Assembly: GCA_029204225.1 (NCBI GenBank)
Contig: CM055101.1
Span: 7,676,931 to 7,740,930, forward strand
Direction: 5' to 3'
DNA length: 64,000 bases
Source: Diphasiastrum complanatum
Lineage: Eukaryota; Streptophyta; Lycopodiopsida; Lycopodiales; Lycopodiaceae
A program made the translations under genes and the position numbers. Below, piece by piece: positions 53,946 to 64,000 of the stretch. Position 1 is the first letter of the stretch. Every line of letters begins with the position of its first letter. Under the pieces are notes generated by a model that saw only the letters and a program-made list of their open reading frames with translations, did no database searches and had not been told where the DNA came from.

Positions 53946-55253
53946 TGGCTACAAGTGGTGGATTTATGTTGAAGAGCAATGATAGGCTTACCTCAATCAA
54001 CTAATCTACTTGGAAGGTGAGGATGGAGTCCTTATTGGAGATAAATGAGTTGATGGATATTGTTGCAGGTGTGGAGGAGAGGCCTCAAGCACCTCAAGAT
54101 CAAGTGAGGTATGACAAGAGAGCAAAGAAAGCTCTACACTTGATTAAGATGAATGTTACCAATGAACTTCTCAAGGAAGTTGATAAGTGCACGTCATCTT
54201 TGGAGGCTTGGGGAGCTTTGAAGAAGCTTTATGAATCCAAGTCTACATCAAGAGTGCTTACTCTTAGGAGGCAAATCTTTCAAAGTTTTCAAAAAAGGAA
54301 GAGAGTACTCATGCTTTTGTTTTGAGGGTTAAAGCATTTAATGATGAGTTAGCATGTATTGATGAGAGCATTAAGGAGGCAGAACTTGTTCAAGTTATAC
54401 TTAATGGCTTGTTGGATGATCATGCTAATCTTGTTAAAAGTTTTGCTATTCAAAAGACTTTGCCAAGTATTGTGGATTTGCAAGAGATCTTGGTGAATGA
54501 GGAGTATAGGCTTCAATCAAGAGGAGGTGGATTTACATCGACATCTCATTATGAAGAGGATGCTATGTTCATCAAAGGCAAGTTCAAGGGCAAAGGCAAA
54601 GGCAAGTGGTCTAAAGGGCAAGATCAAGGTGAAACTTCTTCTTTTGGCAAAAAGAAAGATAATTCAAAGTTAAAATGATTTTATTGTGGAATCAAAGGGC
54701 ATTATGCAAATGAATGTTTGAAGAAGCAAAGAGATGAAGGTAGCAAGAAAATCAACTTTACTACTAATGATGAGGATCTAGGTGGTGATGATTATCTTTT
54801 GATGTGTCCTTCAAGTCCAAAATCAAGTGAAGGTGACAAAGATTCATGGTGGATTGATAGTGGAGCTAGTTCACACATGACTAGTCACAAGGAGTTCTTT
54901 ACTTCTTTGGTCACTTACGATGGAGCCAAGAAAGCAGTTCACATGGCCAATGGTGGTGAGTGTGTGATTGAAGGTATTGGTTCGATTCCTATTTGTCTCT
55001 CTACTAATAGGAAAGCAAGACTTGATGGTGTTCTTTACATTCCTTCACTTTCAAAGAATTTGCTAAGTGTTGGTCAGATGATAGAGAAAGGATACATGGT
55101 AAAGTTTGATGGTGATGCTTGTTTCATTACAAAGGAAGAAATCTTGGTTGCTAGGGGCAATAGACAAGGTAGAATTTTCAAGCTTGATGCTTTTGTTATG
55201 GCTAACAAAAAAGATGGAATGGAAAAGGAGATTAGTCTCAACTTTCCAAAGTG
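53946..55253 (+). pseudogene. copia gag and protease of the 5.1-kb element
   Basis: MATSGGFMLKSNDRLTSIN from 53946, an early TAA, then MESLLEINELMDIVAGVEER, ALHLIKMNVTNELLKEVDK, AWGALKKLYESKSTSRVLTL; a slip near 54300; VQVILNGLLDDHANLVKSF; a Lys/Gly-rich stretch; zinc knuckle with its first Cys codon turned to TGA (54676-54678), then FYCGIKGHYANEC. Protease SWWIDSGASSHMTSH (DSG intact), ARLDGVLYIPSLSKNLLSVG, and an end at TGA 55252-55254. Related to the gag-protease at 26-27.2 kb. The damage is light, so the insertion is comparatively young. Confidence 0.93.
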
Positions 55254-55335
55254 ACCTTTTAGCATCAATAAGATTTGTGGATCTTATGCAAAGTCTAAAA
55301 AGCTTCCTTATGCTAGATCTAGGTCAAGATCTAAT

Positions 55336-57253
55336 ATGCTTCTTGGAGATGTTCATCTTGTGCTAACTTGGCTAGTCTTGAGGATAATGATGGTGTTTCA
55401 ATGGTTCTTCATGGCAAGTGCAAGCATGCAAAAGTTGAGGAAAGAGCTAACTTCATCAATGGAGGTGAAGGTTCTTCCTTGGAAAAGATTGTTGCTAATG
55501 ATTTCTTTGATCATATGGAAAAAGATGTTGCTAGGTGCATTCATGAAGGAGGTGGTTCTTCTACATTACTTTGTGATGAGTCCAAGAAAGTCATTTTTGC
55601 AGCCATAAAGAAAGTAGATCAAATGGTTCTATCAAGAGACTTGGTGAGGGAGATAGTCACAAGTCAAGAAAAAGAGAAGTATGTGAAGAGTACCTAAAAC
55701 ACTGAGTAGAAGCTCTTTTTTAAAAAAAGAGAGTACTTCAATCATCCTTATGTGGAAGGTACTACTCATTTTTTTCATGGCTTCTAATGTTTTTGAGGCT
55801 TCTACTCCTTATGATGCAATCATTAAGAGGGAGTCTTATGAAGGAAAGAGCAATGGAAGATTGGTTCTTGGGAAGATCCAAGGCATGGATCTCACATCTC
55901 TTCGTCAACTCAAAGGATTCTATGATTGTGAATTGATCACTCATGATCAAGATGGCAAAAGGTTGGTTGGAGAAGACTACATGGAGCAAATCGAGAGGCA
56001 ATTTCTTCAAGGCAAGGGAGATCTCATTGGTGAGCTTATTGAGGTTTTTTATGGACTCAAGAGGGCTGGATTTATTAGGTTTGATACTCATCTTCACCTA
56101 CTCTACTTCATGTTGGATGGAAAGTTTGGAATCTATCTTTTGATTTATGATGGTGACATTGGTGACATTGTTTTCACTAACCTTTATGGAAGATCGAGAT
56201 CAAGCATTGATGAGATCTTGTTGGATCTAGATCATATGTTTGAGAGGGAGTATTTCCAGAGGTTAAGTTCTGAAGATATTCATATCTTTGATATCTTTGA
56301 TGATCAAGAGAAAGGTAAGCAAGTGGAAGTGACTCACTTTGCTTTACTCACATGTTTTGGAGAATCTTCTTGTGTAGATGATGCTATGCAAGTGGATATT
56401 GGTTCTCATGGTTTTCATACTGGAAAAGCAAGTAATGGATCTGGAAAAAAAAGTCTGTTCAATGACTTTGATGTTCAAGAGGAAGATCAAGAGGTTGGTC
56501 TCAAAGGGCTTCAACAACACAAAAGGAAAGGTGGCAATTTGGAGCTAGTCAAGAGCATCAAACGAGGGTCATTTGGCAAAGATGTTTTGGATCTATTTTT
56601 GCAGGTGTGTGAAGACTCAAGTAAGGTCAAAAGAGAAGCAAGGAAGTGTTGGTCAAGTTTACTCTACTTGTTCTTTCTCGTGTTTGAGCTATTTCATGTG
56701 GATTTGTGCAAATTGTCAAGATATGGACAAACTAGCTACATTGTCTTGCAATATCTTATTGTTGGAGTTGTACTAGCATTCTTGGCTGGTTTTGCTGATG
56801 GAGATGAAGTTATTTGAGGTTCATTATTTCACTCATTCATGGCCAAGTCATCAAGGTTTGATGATATCTTGTGGCAAGATGGAGATGGAGGCTCATTCAT
56901 GGAGTTTTATGGTGGAGACATATCAAGAAAGGACAAAGTTGGAGGAGACAAGCAAGCAAATGGTCATCACTCACATTTATTGTTTGGTTGCTATAATTTT
57001 CCAAAGAGCTTAAAGTTTGAAGCATGGAGGAATTATTTCACTCACATTCTATTTGGTTCTTCATGTCCTAGTTATATCTTGATGTGTAAAATTGATGTAA
57101 GAAATAGTGAAGCATCCAATTTGGACACTATTCTCTATATCAATTATGAAAGATACTTTAGAACCTTAGAAAGGAGATCTATACTTAGGATCATTCTAAA
57201 GTTGGATCAAAGTTCTATTGTCAAAACTATGCCAAAACTAGTTGAAGAGGGAG
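55336..57253 (+). CDS. accessory region replacing integrase-RT-RNase H in the 5.1-kb element
   Basis: Three successive open parts. 55368-55697 (109 codons): CKHAKVEERANFINGGEGSS, CIHEGGGSSTLLCDESKKV. 55750-56817 (355 codons): MASNVFEASTPYDAIIKRES, GMDLTSLRQLKGFYDCELIT, LIGELIEVFYGLKRAGFIRF, then an acidic region, and a hydrophobic tail (LLYLFFLVFELFHVDLCKLS, IVLQYLIVGVVLAFLAGFAD). 56819-57258: GSLFHSFMAKSSRFDDILWQ, DGDGGSFMEFYGG, HSHLLFGCYNFPKSLKFE, to KLVEEGV, whose last codons form the polypurine tract. None of the integrase, YxDD or RNase H motifs is present. Related copies lie at 5.3-5.9, 22.6-23.1 and 24.7-25.3 kb. The function is unknown; it may be captured host sequence or an old element gene. 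Confidence 0.7.
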
Positions 57254-57899
57254 TGTGAGAGATTTCAACTAGTTTAGTCTAGTTTAGTCATATTTTGGTA
57301 AATTGTCAATAAGAGGCCAAAACTCATTTTAGACTTAGAGATAAACTTTTCGAAGTTATATTAGTTTAAAATACACTCAATAAACACTTTTTGAAAGTGT
57401 GGGAAAGTCGGTAGTCGATTTTGAGAGAGATTCAAATTTGAAATTTGGATACATTGAATCTAGACCCAAAAATAGTAGGGTTTACATTTTGGAGGGAAAG
57501 CCAAGTGGCCAAATAGGGTTTGGACACTCTATAAAAGTATGTAACTCGTGGAGAGACACATATTCTCTCTTATCTCTCTCATTTCATCATTATACATGGT
57601 TCTCTTTGGGTTCTATTACTCATTGGTGCACTCTCATGATGTTATCTTGCAATTCTATGTGTAGAATGATCCTTTATTGCTATTTTCGGTTCCACACGTG
57701 TGAAATACAATAGGGTACTGTAATTGTATGAACAACAAACATATTTTATGTTTTGGTTCATGTTTGATCACTATCTCTTAGAGTTTGCATCTTTGTATGT
57801 AGATGCTAATTTTTCTACATTGGTAGGATTGTTAGTTTGCTCCTTATTGTAACCAAAGATTTGGGGCATGGATTGGATCTTGAATGATCTGAAATCCTT
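57254..57899 (+). repeat. 3' LTR of the 5.1-kb copia-like element
   Basis: Starts TGTGAGAGATTTCAACTAG after the polypurine tract GTTGAAGAGGGAG and matches the 5' LTR to GATCTGAAATCCTT, where the last few bases (CACA) are missing and gypsy sequence begins. The 3' end is therefore slightly truncated, and no target duplication is detectable. Confidence 0.94.
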
Positions 57900-57908
57900 A
57901 TTGTTGGT

Positions 57909-59243
57909 TCATGGAATATCACGTACTCCAAATCTAGTAGGATCCATGTGATTTAGAACTTGCTCATCAATAAGTTTTGCATTGTCATCATAAGTCAAGG
58001 CATGACTCACATGAATCAGTTCATCTTTAATTGGATCTGGTATGGGTTCCATTGATATCCAAGCTACATTCAGCACATTCAAAGGAAAGGTGGTCGTTGT
58101 ATCCAAAGTTCGATCCAATAATGAAATCTCGCTCAAGTCGTACTGATTATCTTGTTGACACATATAGCCTACTGTACAATCAATTGTTGCAAGAGCTTGA
58201 TTCAAGTTGACAGTAATAGTTTGAGAGTCATAATGAATTTCCCAATTTTTTACTGGTCGGTCACAGGTATGATCTGCTGTTGATGAATCATCATCCTCTT
58301 TTTGAGCCACTGGTTTGATAGTCCAAGTTATAGGATCCACCTTGACTGTACGTTCACGATTTCCAAAAGTGAATTTTCCGGTACCCTAGTTATGAATTAC
58401 TTGCGCAACTCGTAACCATGGGCATCCCAGTAAGACTTGGTAGAGATTTGGTGCTTCAGGTAATTCCATTACTACAAAAGTAATGACAAACTGGACTCCG
58501 ACAATCTTGACAAGTATGTCTTCAACCATTTCCCATGGACGAATTGTCGTTTGATCGGCCAACTTAATGGCAAAACCTGCAGGATTAATCTTTGTAAGGC
58601 CCCACTTTGCACATAGCTTTGTAGAAATCAGGTTAACTCCCGAACCTCCATCTATCACGGCTGCTTCTTTAGAAAATTGTCTATGTTGTATTGGCAGAGT
58701 GATATTTTTTTGCTCACTTTTCCAGGCTACTCCGACATGGAGTACTTCATTAGATTCTTCAAATCTAGCACAAAAAAATGGTTCTTGATGGAATTCTGGT
58801 TCAGTTTGAGTTAACTTCTCTTCTAATGCTTCCTTTGCGTTTGGCATAGACTTCAAAAATTCTCCTAATGTAATATTGATCTTACTAGACAAAATACTCA
58901 TGAGGAGTTCTGTTTGCGGCACTTCCGGTTCAATCATCTTGAAGGATTCCTCATGATGATGCAACTGAGTATTCATATCTATTTGTGGATTATTCAGTGG
59001 ATGCACCGATGAAGAATGGACTTCGACTATAGCTTTAGTGGCTTCAAGCTCCTCTTATTCTTGCAATTGTTTAATCCACTGCCTCAAATCTTGATATCTC
59101 CTCTTTTCGACATGGAGATTTGGATAGACTCCAAATGTTGTTGGTATATCAGTTATTGGTATAGAATCAGCATGAACTGGATCTGCTACCGTTTCTTTCT
59201 GCTTTTGTGCTCTTGTAACCATTAAGTCTTTCCCTGGTGGCAT
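57909..59243 (-). pseudogene. gypsy gag tail, protease and linker
   Basis: From 59243: MPPGKDLMVTRAQKQKETVA, one stop at 59055, a Gln/Glu-rich region, EEKLTQTEPEFHQEPFFCAR, protease AAVIDGGSGVNLISTKLC (DGG variant) and YQVLLGCPWLRVAQVI to a stop at 58386. The linker 58340-57909 has TVGYMCQQDNQYDLSEISLL and NVAWISMEPIPDPIKDELIH, matching the fragment at 4719-5060. It is cut on the left by the copia-like LTR. It is one of the better preserved stretches, with two stops over some 440 codons. Confidence 0.88.
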
Positions 59244-60812
59244 TCTACTTTTGGAAGGCCTGGAGTGAATACTATATTATTTTTAGTTCTTTTCTACTTG
59301 TGAGTAGAATACTTGATGTATGATTCTTCTATCTCTATTGGAGAGTGGTAATAAGTAAGACCTATCTACAAGATTAGGATTAGATATCTTCATGTGTTGA
59401 ATAGCTTTTGATTCTATCTTGTTATGCTATGTTGATCTTGATCAAACTATAAATTTTGTGTTATTGTTGCCAAATAACTTGACCTTGCAAACACAACTGC
59501 TCATTTTTCACCAAGTGACCTTCACAATCCTTCTTGCTTAATGTTGAAGTTCTACTTCAATTGGAATTAGTTTGGCTCACAAATTTCTTGAAGTTCTTCT
59601 ATCATCACTTTGTTTTATTTCAATTGAATTATGGGTTTTTTATTTTTGATCCTCTAACTGCATTATCATTTCCCTGAACCATTAATTGTCTTTTTCTTCT
59701 CTTTGTCTTTGTTCTAGCAATTGCCATATATGTAAATTATGCTCCAATGATGTCAAAAACTCTGTTACAAATTCAAGTTGACATTTATTTAGTTCATATT
59801 TTTTCATGGAGTGCCACCCATCTTACTACTCTAGATAGTATGGACTCTAGACATTGAGTCCATGTGACCTCGAACCCCTCCAAAATCTTATAAATCCTTT
59901 TCTTTCAACAATCTAACTTTGTAAGAGACTTGAAAATAAGAGAGCATGGACTACATTTACCATTATTTATAGTTTGGGACCCAAAACCAAAAGACTCTAG
60001 ACAACTTTTATAATTATTTTTCATCAAGGACCCACATCTAATACATTAGTCGCAAAGGACAAGTTAAAGGTCCCAAAGGACTCTAAGAAACAACGTTTCA
60101 AATAGTGGTAAGCAGTGGGTGGATAAGGCTCATAGAGAGAGAGGAAAGTGAGTCATCTTCCATGGCTATAAATAGCATGTTCAGCACTGCGGAGATAACT
60201 CACTCAAATAGTTGGTACAATTTAATCTAAATGTGACTTGCAAATTTGGAGTTTGTATATTTCAGTAAACTCAATTAATTTCTATCTAACAAGACAAACT
60301 CTAGAAGTAAAGGTTACATGAGGGCTTTCAAAAGTCTTTGAACTTTATCTTAACAATGTTTTAAAAGATTTTAAATCATGGAATTTCCTTCTTCTGGCGA
60401 CCCGTGGGCTATACAAGCATACTACCCTATTGGAAGAATTACAATGTGTGTACCCTCGCCTTCATGAGGCCAGGGGCACTAAAGAGGATATATTATATTA
60501 TTATAGGAATATTAATGTCCTAAGCAACCCCAGCATCGAACAAACAACCCTGGGGCCGAGTTCTTAAATGTAGGAAAGCCCTTGGGCGGCTTAGTATATG
60601 AAGGTCAACAAAAGGTCAAGTTTCTTTACTGCCAAGTTAAGCTGATAAGGTTGCAGCCCAATTTGGCCTTCACACCTCACCGCTCGACAAATTTAGAGAA
60701 ATGGCATCGCATATAGAAGGAGCTCAGTGGCCTCATACTACTCACCCACATTCTCTCTAACAACAACGCTCTTCTGCAATTCCTCTGTGTCTTCTGTTGT
60801 TGATTGGAAAGA
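59244..60812. other. no gene recognised; candidate promoter/5' UTR at its right end
   Basis: 59244-60360 is AT-rich without coding signal. 60370-60660 is GC-richer, with CTTCTGGCGACCCGTGGGCT, but is not assigned. 60690-60812 has a CT/AC-rich leader (CATTCTCTCTAACAACAACG) like a plant 5' UTR, in front of the exon that follows. Confidence 0.4.
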
Positions 60813-61231
60813 ATGTCGATGGTAATGGGTCGGTTGGGAAACATTTGGGACAACGTAATTGAAGCGGGACATGCCACAATTCAGAGACTACAAACGAATA
60901 TACAAAACTCTTGGGTTGCAGAATTTAAAGCTCAAGGCGCTTCCACACATTCAGGTGAGTCATATTTTGGGTTAATATGCCATTTAGCATAGCGCTAGCG
61001 CAATGTGGGTTTTGACTTTTCTGTAGAATACTAGAAGAATTCCTGCCTCTTCGTACATAAGTCTCACAAGTTTTGGGTTGGTGTGAACAGTAGTAAAGAG
61101 GACGAAGGCAAGATGCAATAACCCTGTTGATGTGGTGCCGTGCATGACAGCCAACGAAATGGTCGCTTTTGCAGACAGGATTGCTTTCCTCCATCAAATT
61201 CTGGATGATCAGAATATATTTTGGGCATAAC
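60813..61231 (+). CDS. possible host gene 5' exon(s), unknown product
   Basis: ATG at 60813 (MSMVMGRLGNIWDNVIEAGH, ATIQRLQTNIQNSWVAEFKA, QGASTHS), ending at a strong donor CAG|GTGAGTC at 60955. A possible second exon starts after CTTTTGCAG at 61175 and continues in phase as RIAFLHQILDDQNIFWA to a TAA at 61229-61231. About 65 residues in all, mostly helical. I do not recognise it. With a UTR-like leader and clean splice sites it is the best candidate for a non-transposon gene, but it is short and may be a gene fragment. Confidence 0.4.
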
Positions 61232-61839
61232 GTTTATCGTTCCTGTATCTGTAAGGGAGGATAATATGTTTGGTAGATTGCCAAGGTGGGGCTAGAAAAA
61301 CAAAACAAGAAACGTTGTGGTATTATACCACCAAGGCCTTGCCCTAATGGTGAAATTGTTCAATTGAAAATAAAATTATCTAGTAAAATTCTATTTCTTT
61401 TCTTTGAGATTAAAAAAATGTATTTATTAACTTTGTCCTTTCTTAGTTTTCATGCACACACCATCTCCATCACTCTTGTGTTCATGTTCGATAGTTCAGC
61501 CCTCAAAAGCTAAGACCCCCACCACATATTAGCCTTCAACGTTGACTTTCTTCTAAACTCCATTGACCAACCTCAACACATACTATTGCCTTTGCAAGGC
61601 AAGGTAAAAAATCTTTGGAACTACTTACGTATTTGGGTTGTTGTTGGATGCATGTTGATTGTTAAATTTAGTATGAACTACAAACATTTTTTAGCACATC
61701 CAACCATATTCGAATCAGCCTAGTATCAACTAAGACGAATCACAACCAACTCGATCCAGTTCTCATCAGTAGAAAATGAAATATTCTCTCTCACGATTGA
61801 GATAGCGTTTATGGAATCCGCAGTGTTTTAAAAATAAAC
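61232..61839. other. no gene recognised
   Basis: AT-rich; short open pieces only. Confidence 0.4.
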
Positions 61840-62178
61840 ACCATGATTAGTTAGAATTAATGAATCTTGTAATCATCACCTACATTGTATATATACACAT
61901 GCAATATCTATAGCAGATATACAATTCTGATGGGAAGTTTTGCTTAGTGAAAACTTGTTGAGTTTTCTTTTCTCCTTTCGTGGTCTTGCTGATGCATTCT
62001 GCTGAGTGTCTATATGTGTAGTTCATGTGTGATTGTCATATGCTACAACAATTCTCTACTCGGATAAGAACTATCTTCTCTACAATGATAGCCACATAGT
62101 CCTTATATTGATTGCGTGAATTGATCCTGCTATAGATTCAATTTTTTATAGCAGTATCCGATGTGTACTCCCTTTTGA
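61840..62178 (+). repeat. copia LTR, 3' part (start approximate)
   Basis: Ends CTCCCTTTTGA before a mutated primer site TGGTATCGGAGC (62179-62190). It contains TGTATATATACACATG near 61885 (TATA-like). The left end may be near TTAGTTAGAATTAATG at 61847. Confidence 0.55.
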
Positions 62179-62269
62179 TGGTATCGGAGCTTTCTTAGGA
62201 GAGCAAAAGCCTAGGTAAATTCAGGTTATTAGTGTGTCCAGTTGAGTACGGCAGATTTGAGGAGAGAAT

Positions 62270-62620
62270 ATGGTAGTTGTATCGATGCAAAAGAACACTT
62301 TGATGTTTGATGGCACAAATTATCGCTTCTGGATGCATAAGATCAAGATGCTCATGAAGGATGAAGGTTTGTGGGGATTAGTGGATGGTACTAATCCAGA
62401 ACCAAAACCAGGAAATGCCCGAGCACTAAGTGAGTGGAAGAGATGAGATGATAAAACTACATCATGGATTGCAATGCCTTTAAAGATTTGAAGAGACACC
62501 GATGAAGACTATTGATTCAATACAAATCAAGAAATCTGGGAGAGACTGAAGGCTGACTATGAAGGAAAGTCAAGCATTAAGTTTGAAACGGTTGATGTTG
62601 AGGAGGCTAGTGGCCATCAA
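62270..62620 (+). pseudogene. copia gag N-terminus
   Basis: MVVVSMQKNTLMFDGTNYRF, WMHKIKMLMKDEGLWGLVDG, ARALSEWKR, a TGA, then TTSWIAMPLKI, DEDY, NTNQEIWERLKADYEGKSS. Standard copia Gag start with three stops; degraded after 62620. Confidence 0.82.
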
Positions 62621-62803
62621 GCTTGTCCATGATAGGACTGGCTTTCCCTTGGGAATCCATGTGGAAGATTAGTCTAGGTGATAGGAATAACTATCAGTGA
62701 CTTAAGTATGAAAATCTGTTGCTAGATTACGAAACAAGAAGACAATTACTCTATCGGCTAGTAGAGTCTTGTTATTGTGGAAGCTTATCAGGCTACAAAA
62801 AAT

Positions 62804-62816
62804 AGCTCTGATACCA
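62804..62816 (-). promoter_or_regulatory. copia primer binding site (iMet tRNA), minus
   Basis: TGGTATCAGAGCT on the minus strand directly after the LTR that fills the rest of the window. The internal region below it is only about 170 bp before it meets the opposing gag fragment. Confidence 0.9.
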
Positions 62817-64000
62817 TGTTGGGAAAGAGGGGTGTGAGAAATGAAAAAAGCTCGAATAGAAATGAACACAAAAGAAAAGTGTTCGTGCGCAATGAAATAA
62901 GCTATCTTACTCTCCTTAAGCATGACTACGCCTATCGACTCGAACAAAACATTAGTGATAGAAGTCACCTTCAATCTGATTACGTAGCCAAATGTTAAGC
63001 ATCAAAAACATCAAAAAGATAATTTGTCGCGAACAACTAGACAAATTATTAGTCACGAATTATTCGCGAAGAGCTAGACTGATAATCAGTCGCGAATTAG
63101 TCGTGAAAGGCAAGACTAAATATTAGTCGCGAACAACTAGACTAATAATAATTTGCGAAGAGCAGAGTACCAGATTAAGCAATAAGAAAGTCAGACAGAA
63201 TGTAGAAAGCATTGCAATATTGACACAAATCTGAACGCAGAACAAACAGAGCTATAATCAGATTAAGTATAATGAAATATACAGGTCAATAATGCAGGTG
63301 AGCACAAAACAATAGCGGACGTAACTGCGTGCTCAACAAAGCTAATCACACAATCTGTAAAGGTGATAAACCTATTATTGACAATACATCTGGAAGAAAG
63401 AATCGATGCGTGAAAGCATCTACTATGTCCGTCTTTGATTATCAGTGATGTTTCGATCTGATGATATACGCAGATGGTATTCAATATACTATACATAATT
63501 TTACAGGTGTGCAGATAAAGAAAGTACAAAAGTGGATGTGTTGTCTGTGGAAGATCGTGGGTGGCTACTGTCGTTGTCAAATATGATTGCACAGTGCATG
63601 GGATGAGTGTGAGAAGGCCGCGACGTCAGTCTTTGCTGAAATTAACATTGACGAAAATGCAAAAAAAATGCGACACTCTGACAAATGCCTTAAAAATTGA
63701 TTTACAGGGAACCTTCGCTTTTCTATAAGGGCTCCTTTAGCATTTGCACCTTTAGCATTTGTAGGGCAGTGTCGCCTTTTTCGCCTGTCACAAATCACGT
63801 GTAAAAACATAGTGTCACATTTTTCGTCTTTTTTCGCTTGTGGAAATTTACTTGTATTTATGCAGACAGTCGCGTTTTATTCGCCTGTCTTATTTTACAT
63901 GTAAATATGTAGATTGTGCGATAACACAAGTAAAATACAGAAGCATGAATGGAGGCAAATTAACATAGGATTTAGGAGAGTAAAGGAGATAAATCCAACA
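62817..64000 (-). repeat. copia LTR, 1184 bp, minus
   Basis: Begins TGTTGGATTTATCTCC at 64000 and ends TTCCCAACA at 62817, next to the primer site, so the window stops exactly at its outer end. It contains tandem TAGTCGCGAACAACTAGAC-type repeats (63025-63160) and CACATTTTTCG/GTGTCGCC blocks at 63650-63900 that resemble the tandem block in the 39103-40277 LTR. Confidence 0.88.

Noticed and set aside
52776-57899. Target site duplication for the 5.1-kb element
   Set aside because: The left flank is AATGTA and the right end of the 3' LTR is missing its last bases, so no matching duplication can be claimed.

Overview
This window is nuclear DNA of a land plant with a repeat-rich, AT-rich genome. 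The evidence is spliced introns with GT-AG ends, plant-type Ty1/copia and Ty3/gypsy retrotransposons primed by initiator-Met tRNA (TGGTATCAGAGC sites), a CACTA-type TNP2 transposase, a 5S-rRNA-derived repeat of the Cassandra type, and long (GA)n/(CT)n/(AC)n microsatellites. There is nothing prokaryotic: no operons, no ribosome binding sites and no CRISPR. The species cannot be named from the sequence; a large, old, repeat-packed genome (fern, gymnosperm or similar) is a reasonable guess. Almost every coding region is broken by stops, frameshifts or truncation.

Layout. 0-3.5 kb: a SET-domain exon followed on the same strand by a spliced TNP2 transposase relic that dies in a (CT)n tract. 3.5-5.9 kb: fragments of a gypsy (minus) and a copia-like element (plus) dropped into that region. 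6.1-12.4 kb: the least conventional part, with three spliced, decayed genes. These are an unrecognised plus-strand gene, a minus-strand gene joining a CENH3-like histone H3 to a Ulp1/C48 SUMO-protease domain, and a second unrecognised plus-strand gene that diverges from it across a repeat-rich spacer. 12.7-18.3 kb: a gypsy element with one LTR, gag, protease, RT, RNase H and integrase, followed by a second integrase tail. 19-20.3 kb: copia RT/RNase H. 20.4-21.8 kb: a coiled-coil pseudogene and two direct copies of a 5S-derived repeat. 21.8-25.3 kb: a minus-strand LTR-internal-LTR-internal array. 26-29 kb: two copia halves back to back. 29-34 kb: gypsy fragments. 34-36.3 kb: copia gag-protease plus a non-pol tail. 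36.4-38.3 kb: the 3' end of a gypsy with an extra ORF. 38.3-46.2 kb: one copia nested in another, later broken by an apparent inversion. 46.5-48.6 kb: two more copia halves back to back. 48.6-51.6 kb: an internally deleted gypsy with a membrane-segment ORF. 52.8-57.9 kb: a nearly full-length, about 5.1-kb copia-like element with two 650-bp LTRs that carries gag-protease but an unrelated coding region instead of integrase-RT-RNase H. 57.9-59.2 kb: gypsy gag-protease. 60.8-61.2 kb: a possible host 5' exon. 61.8-64 kb: two copia ends head to head, the last an LTR that fills the window to its final base.

How it fits together: most of the window is nested and recombined retrotransposon debris. Two things stand out. 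One is a cluster of chromatin-type domains (SET, CENH3-like H3, C48 protease) in DNA-transposon-like surroundings at 0.3-12.4 kb. The other is a copia-like family whose pol has been replaced by a sequence found in related form at four places in the window.
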